Origin: CAYUYM01 sp964449305
GTDB taxonomy: Bacteria > Bacteroidota > Ignavibacteria > SZUA-365 > CAYQST01
Length of the DNA stretch: 7,117 nt
Direction of reading: 5' to 3'
Assembly (NCBI GenBank): GCA_964449305.1
Contig: CAYUYM010000177.1
Coordinates: forward strand, 1-7,117
Shown here: one piece after another, positions 5,759 to 7,117 of the stretch
Position numbering within the stretch: position 1 is the first letter of the stretch
Layout of the letters: every line of letters starts with the position of its first letter
The notes under the pieces: model-generated
What the model was told of the DNA's origin: nothing
Seen by the model: only the letters and a program-made list of their open reading frames with translations
Databases searched by the model: none
Program-made: the position numbers and the translations under genes

Positions 5759-6703
5759 ATGCTCACCGATAAAAAAACACTCATCACAACGCTGACCACC
5801 TACGGGGTGCTCCTCGCCTTCATCGTGGAGCTCGCAGTGTTCGCGATTCTCTCGCCATCCTTCCTCACGATGGACAACCTGCTCAACGTCACACTTCAGG
5901 CATCCATCAATGCCATCATCGCGGTGGGCATGACCTTCGTGATTCTCACCGCGGGCATCGATCTGTCCGTCGGCTCCGTGGTGGCCCTGACAGGCATCGT
6001 GGTGACGAGCGTGGTGAAGCTCCCCCTGCCGCCGCCTGCAGCGATCGCGCTCGCGATCGTCGCGGGGCTCGCCTTTGGTGCGGCCTCGGGCTTCTTCACG
6101 GGCGTGTTCGTTTCGCGCTTCCGCATCACGCCCTTCATCGTCACGCTCGCCTTCATGACCGTGTGGCGCGGCATCGCCTTCGTCACCACCGACGGCAGCC
6201 CCGTCTGGGGCCTGCCCGAGGAGTTCACCCTCCTCGGTGGCGGTCGCATCCTCGGCATCCCCGTGCCCACGCTCATCATGGTGGCGGTCTACGCCCTCGC
6301 CTGGACGGTGCTGACCCGCATGCGCTTCGGACGCCATGTCTACGCTGTCGGCGGCAATCCCGAGGCGGCGCGCCTTGCCGGCATCCGCACGGGCCGCGTG
6401 CTCACCAACGTCTATGTCATCAGCGGACTGCTCGCGGCCCTCTCCGGCATCCTCCTCGCATCGCGCATGAACTCGGGCCAGCCGAATGCCGGCCAGATGT
6501 ATGAGCTCGACGCCATCGCCGCCGTCGTCGTGGGCGGGACATCGCTCCAGGGCGGTCGTGGCGCCATCATCGGCACCCTCATCGGCGCCCTGCTCATCGC
6601 CGTGCTGCGCAACGGCCTCAATCTCATGAACGTGAGTTCCTACATCCAGCAGGTCATCGTCGGTGTGGTCATCCTCGCGGCCACACTCGGCGAGCGCAGA
6701 TAG
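5759..6703 (+). CDS. Sugar ABC importer, permease subunit (RbsC-like)
   Basis: Inner-membrane channel of the importer, 314 residues, of the branched-chain/ribose permease family (BPD_transp_2). The chain is very hydrophobic with about eight to ten membrane segments: roughly 14-31, 48-64, 70-87, 95-116, 122-142, 169-186, 214-235, 268-284 and 297-311. Family landmarks are GMTFVILTAGIDLSVGS (57-73) and AVGGNPEAARLAGI (196-209), the latter the cytoplasmic loop that contacts the ATPase. AVVVGGTSLQGGRG (255-268) follows the long extracytoplasmic loop. The length is close to E. coli RbsC (about 320). Only one permease gene is present, as expected for CUT2 systems that use a permease homodimer. The ATG at 5759 starts a short, polar, Lys-containing N-end before the first membrane segment. 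No Shine-Dalgarno sequence is visible. It is part of the run from the phosphatase to the right edge. Confidence 0.95.
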   Translation: MLTDKKTLITTLTTYGVLLAFIVELAVFAILSPSFLTMDNLLNVTLQASINAIIAVGMTFVILTAGIDLSVGSVVALTGIVVTSVVKLPLPPPAAIALAIVAGLAFGAASGFFTGVFVSRFRITPFIVTLAFMTVWRGIAFVTTDGSPVWGLPEEFTLLGGGRILGIPVPTLIMVAVYALAWTVLTRMRFGRHVYAVGGNPEAARLAGIRTGRVLTNVYVISGLLAALSGILLASRMNSGQPNAGQMYELDAIAAVVVGGTSLQGGRGAIIGTLIGALLIAVLRNGLNLMNVSSYIQQVIVGVVILAATLGERR

Positions 6704-6791
6704 TCCGCACCCTTCATCCGGTCCCCCGCCCGGGCTCACCACCGAGCGCCGAGGCCGTGTCATTTCCACGCCTATCCCTCCCTTCATCACC
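6704..6791 (+). other. Leader before the last gene
   Basis: 88 C-rich bases. A CCCGGG palindrome occurs near 6729, but there is no stem plus T-run terminator and no Shine-Dalgarno sequence before the ATG at 6792. Read-through from the permease gene seems likely. Confidence 0.35.
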
Positions 6792-7117
6792 ATGAAGCAC
6801 ATCATCATCTCCCTGCTGCTCCTCGCCGCCACGGCGCAGGCACAGACCGCTGTCGACCGCCTCACAGGCGCGCTCGATTCCCTCGGGTCCTTCACCCTCA
6901 CATCCTGGCGCATGAGCCCCGACCTGAAGACGACGCGGCTCACAGGGGATCCCTCGCAGCCGGGATACGACGAGACCGGCTGGCGTGGCATCCAGCTCCG
7001 CGAGCGGCTCACCGGCGATTCGGTGTGGATGCGCACCACCTTTGTCATGCCGGAACACATCCTCGGCGGGCACGTCGCAGGCCGCGTCGATGGCGTTGGC
7101 CGGGCTGGCGAGGAAGG
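6792..7117 (+). CDS. Secreted protein, N-terminal part; possible glycoside hydrolase with beta-sandwich start (truncated by window edge)
   Basis: An open frame of 108 codons plus two bases runs to the window edge. Residues 1-17 form a good signal peptide: K2/H3, hydrophobic 4-13, then AQA, with cleavage expected after Ala17. After this come SWRMSPDL (39-46), a YDETGWRGIQL segment (57-67) and a DSVWMRTTFVMPE segment (75-87). In established families, 'D-x-x-W ... W-x-R-x-x-F-x-x-P' spacing is typical of the N-terminal jelly-roll of GH2-like and some GH38-like enzymes and of related esterases. The catalytic part is outside the window, so the enzyme class is inference. The position right after a sugar importer supports a role in releasing its substrate from a glycan or glycoside. 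It might instead be a non-catalytic carbohydrate-binding protein. Secretion is well supported; the hydrolase call is not firm. Confidence 0.7.
   Translation, partial: MKHIIISLLLLAATAQAQTAVDRLTGALDSLGSFTLTSWRMSPDLKTTRLTGDPSQPGYDETGWRGIQLRERLTGDSVWMRTTFVMPEHILGGHVAGRVDGVGRAGEE

Noticed and set aside
5537..7060. A 507-codon open frame on the minus strand across the permease gene
   Set aside because: It is antisense to the clear RbsC-like permease and to the signal-peptide gene. Its translation is rich in D, E, G, H and R with no recognisable domain, a typical by-product of high GC with C/G at third positions.
1..7117. CRISPR array, transposon ends, tRNA or rRNA, phage or defence genes
   Set aside because: Looked for on both strands. 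No regularly spaced repeats, transposase motifs, RNA gene signatures or defence-protein motifs were seen.

Overview
The window is GC-rich chromosomal DNA (judged by eye, above 60%, with strong C/G preference at third codon positions). It most resembles a member of the Bacteroidota/Chlorobiota/Rhodothermota group. The partial aminotransferase at the left end reads like the PLP enzyme with the 'RMEMGVPGLP' motif that I associate with Bacteroidota. The divergent intergenic region holds candidate promoters of the Bacteroidota kind (TTG and TAnnTTTG). The rightward genes start without Shine-Dalgarno sequences. The phylum call is inference; no rRNA or tRNA gene is present to anchor it.

Leftward genes (1-2055): a carotenoid phytoene desaturase, crtI (580-2055, complete, 491 aa), lies upstream of a class I/II PLP-dependent aminotransferase cut by the window edge (1-333). 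About 246 bases separate them, containing a weak terminator candidate and two adjacent inverted repeats. Both genes have clear Shine-Dalgarno sequences with 6-nt spacing. The one at crtI places its start at 2055, not at the more distal in-frame ATG at 2085.

Rightward genes (2185-7117): a probable operon of five genes. They are a secreted purple-acid-phosphatase-like metallophosphatase, then a complete CUT2 (ribose-type) sugar ABC importer, and then the start of a secreted protein. The importer genes run in the order lipoprotein binding protein, double-ATPase protein, permease. The last gene's N-terminal part looks like the beta-sandwich region of a glycoside hydrolase. Gaps are 47-96 bases with no convincing terminator. 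A plausible reading is an uptake module in which envelope enzymes remove phosphate and/or sugar residues outside the cytoplasmic membrane and the ABC system imports the freed sugar. The substrate cannot be fixed from sequence; the binding protein keeps most ribose-binding positions but differs at two.

Nothing in the window requires a new kind of system: no CRISPR, mobile element, RNA gene or prophage is visible. The points most worth a second look are: (i) the ABC ATPase, where unusual residues cluster in one of its two composite ATP sites; (ii) a Ser in CrtI where I recall a functionally implicated Asp in the Pantoea enzyme; (iii) the envelope phosphatase/importer/hydrolase grouping; and (iv) the contrast in translation-start signals between the two strands.
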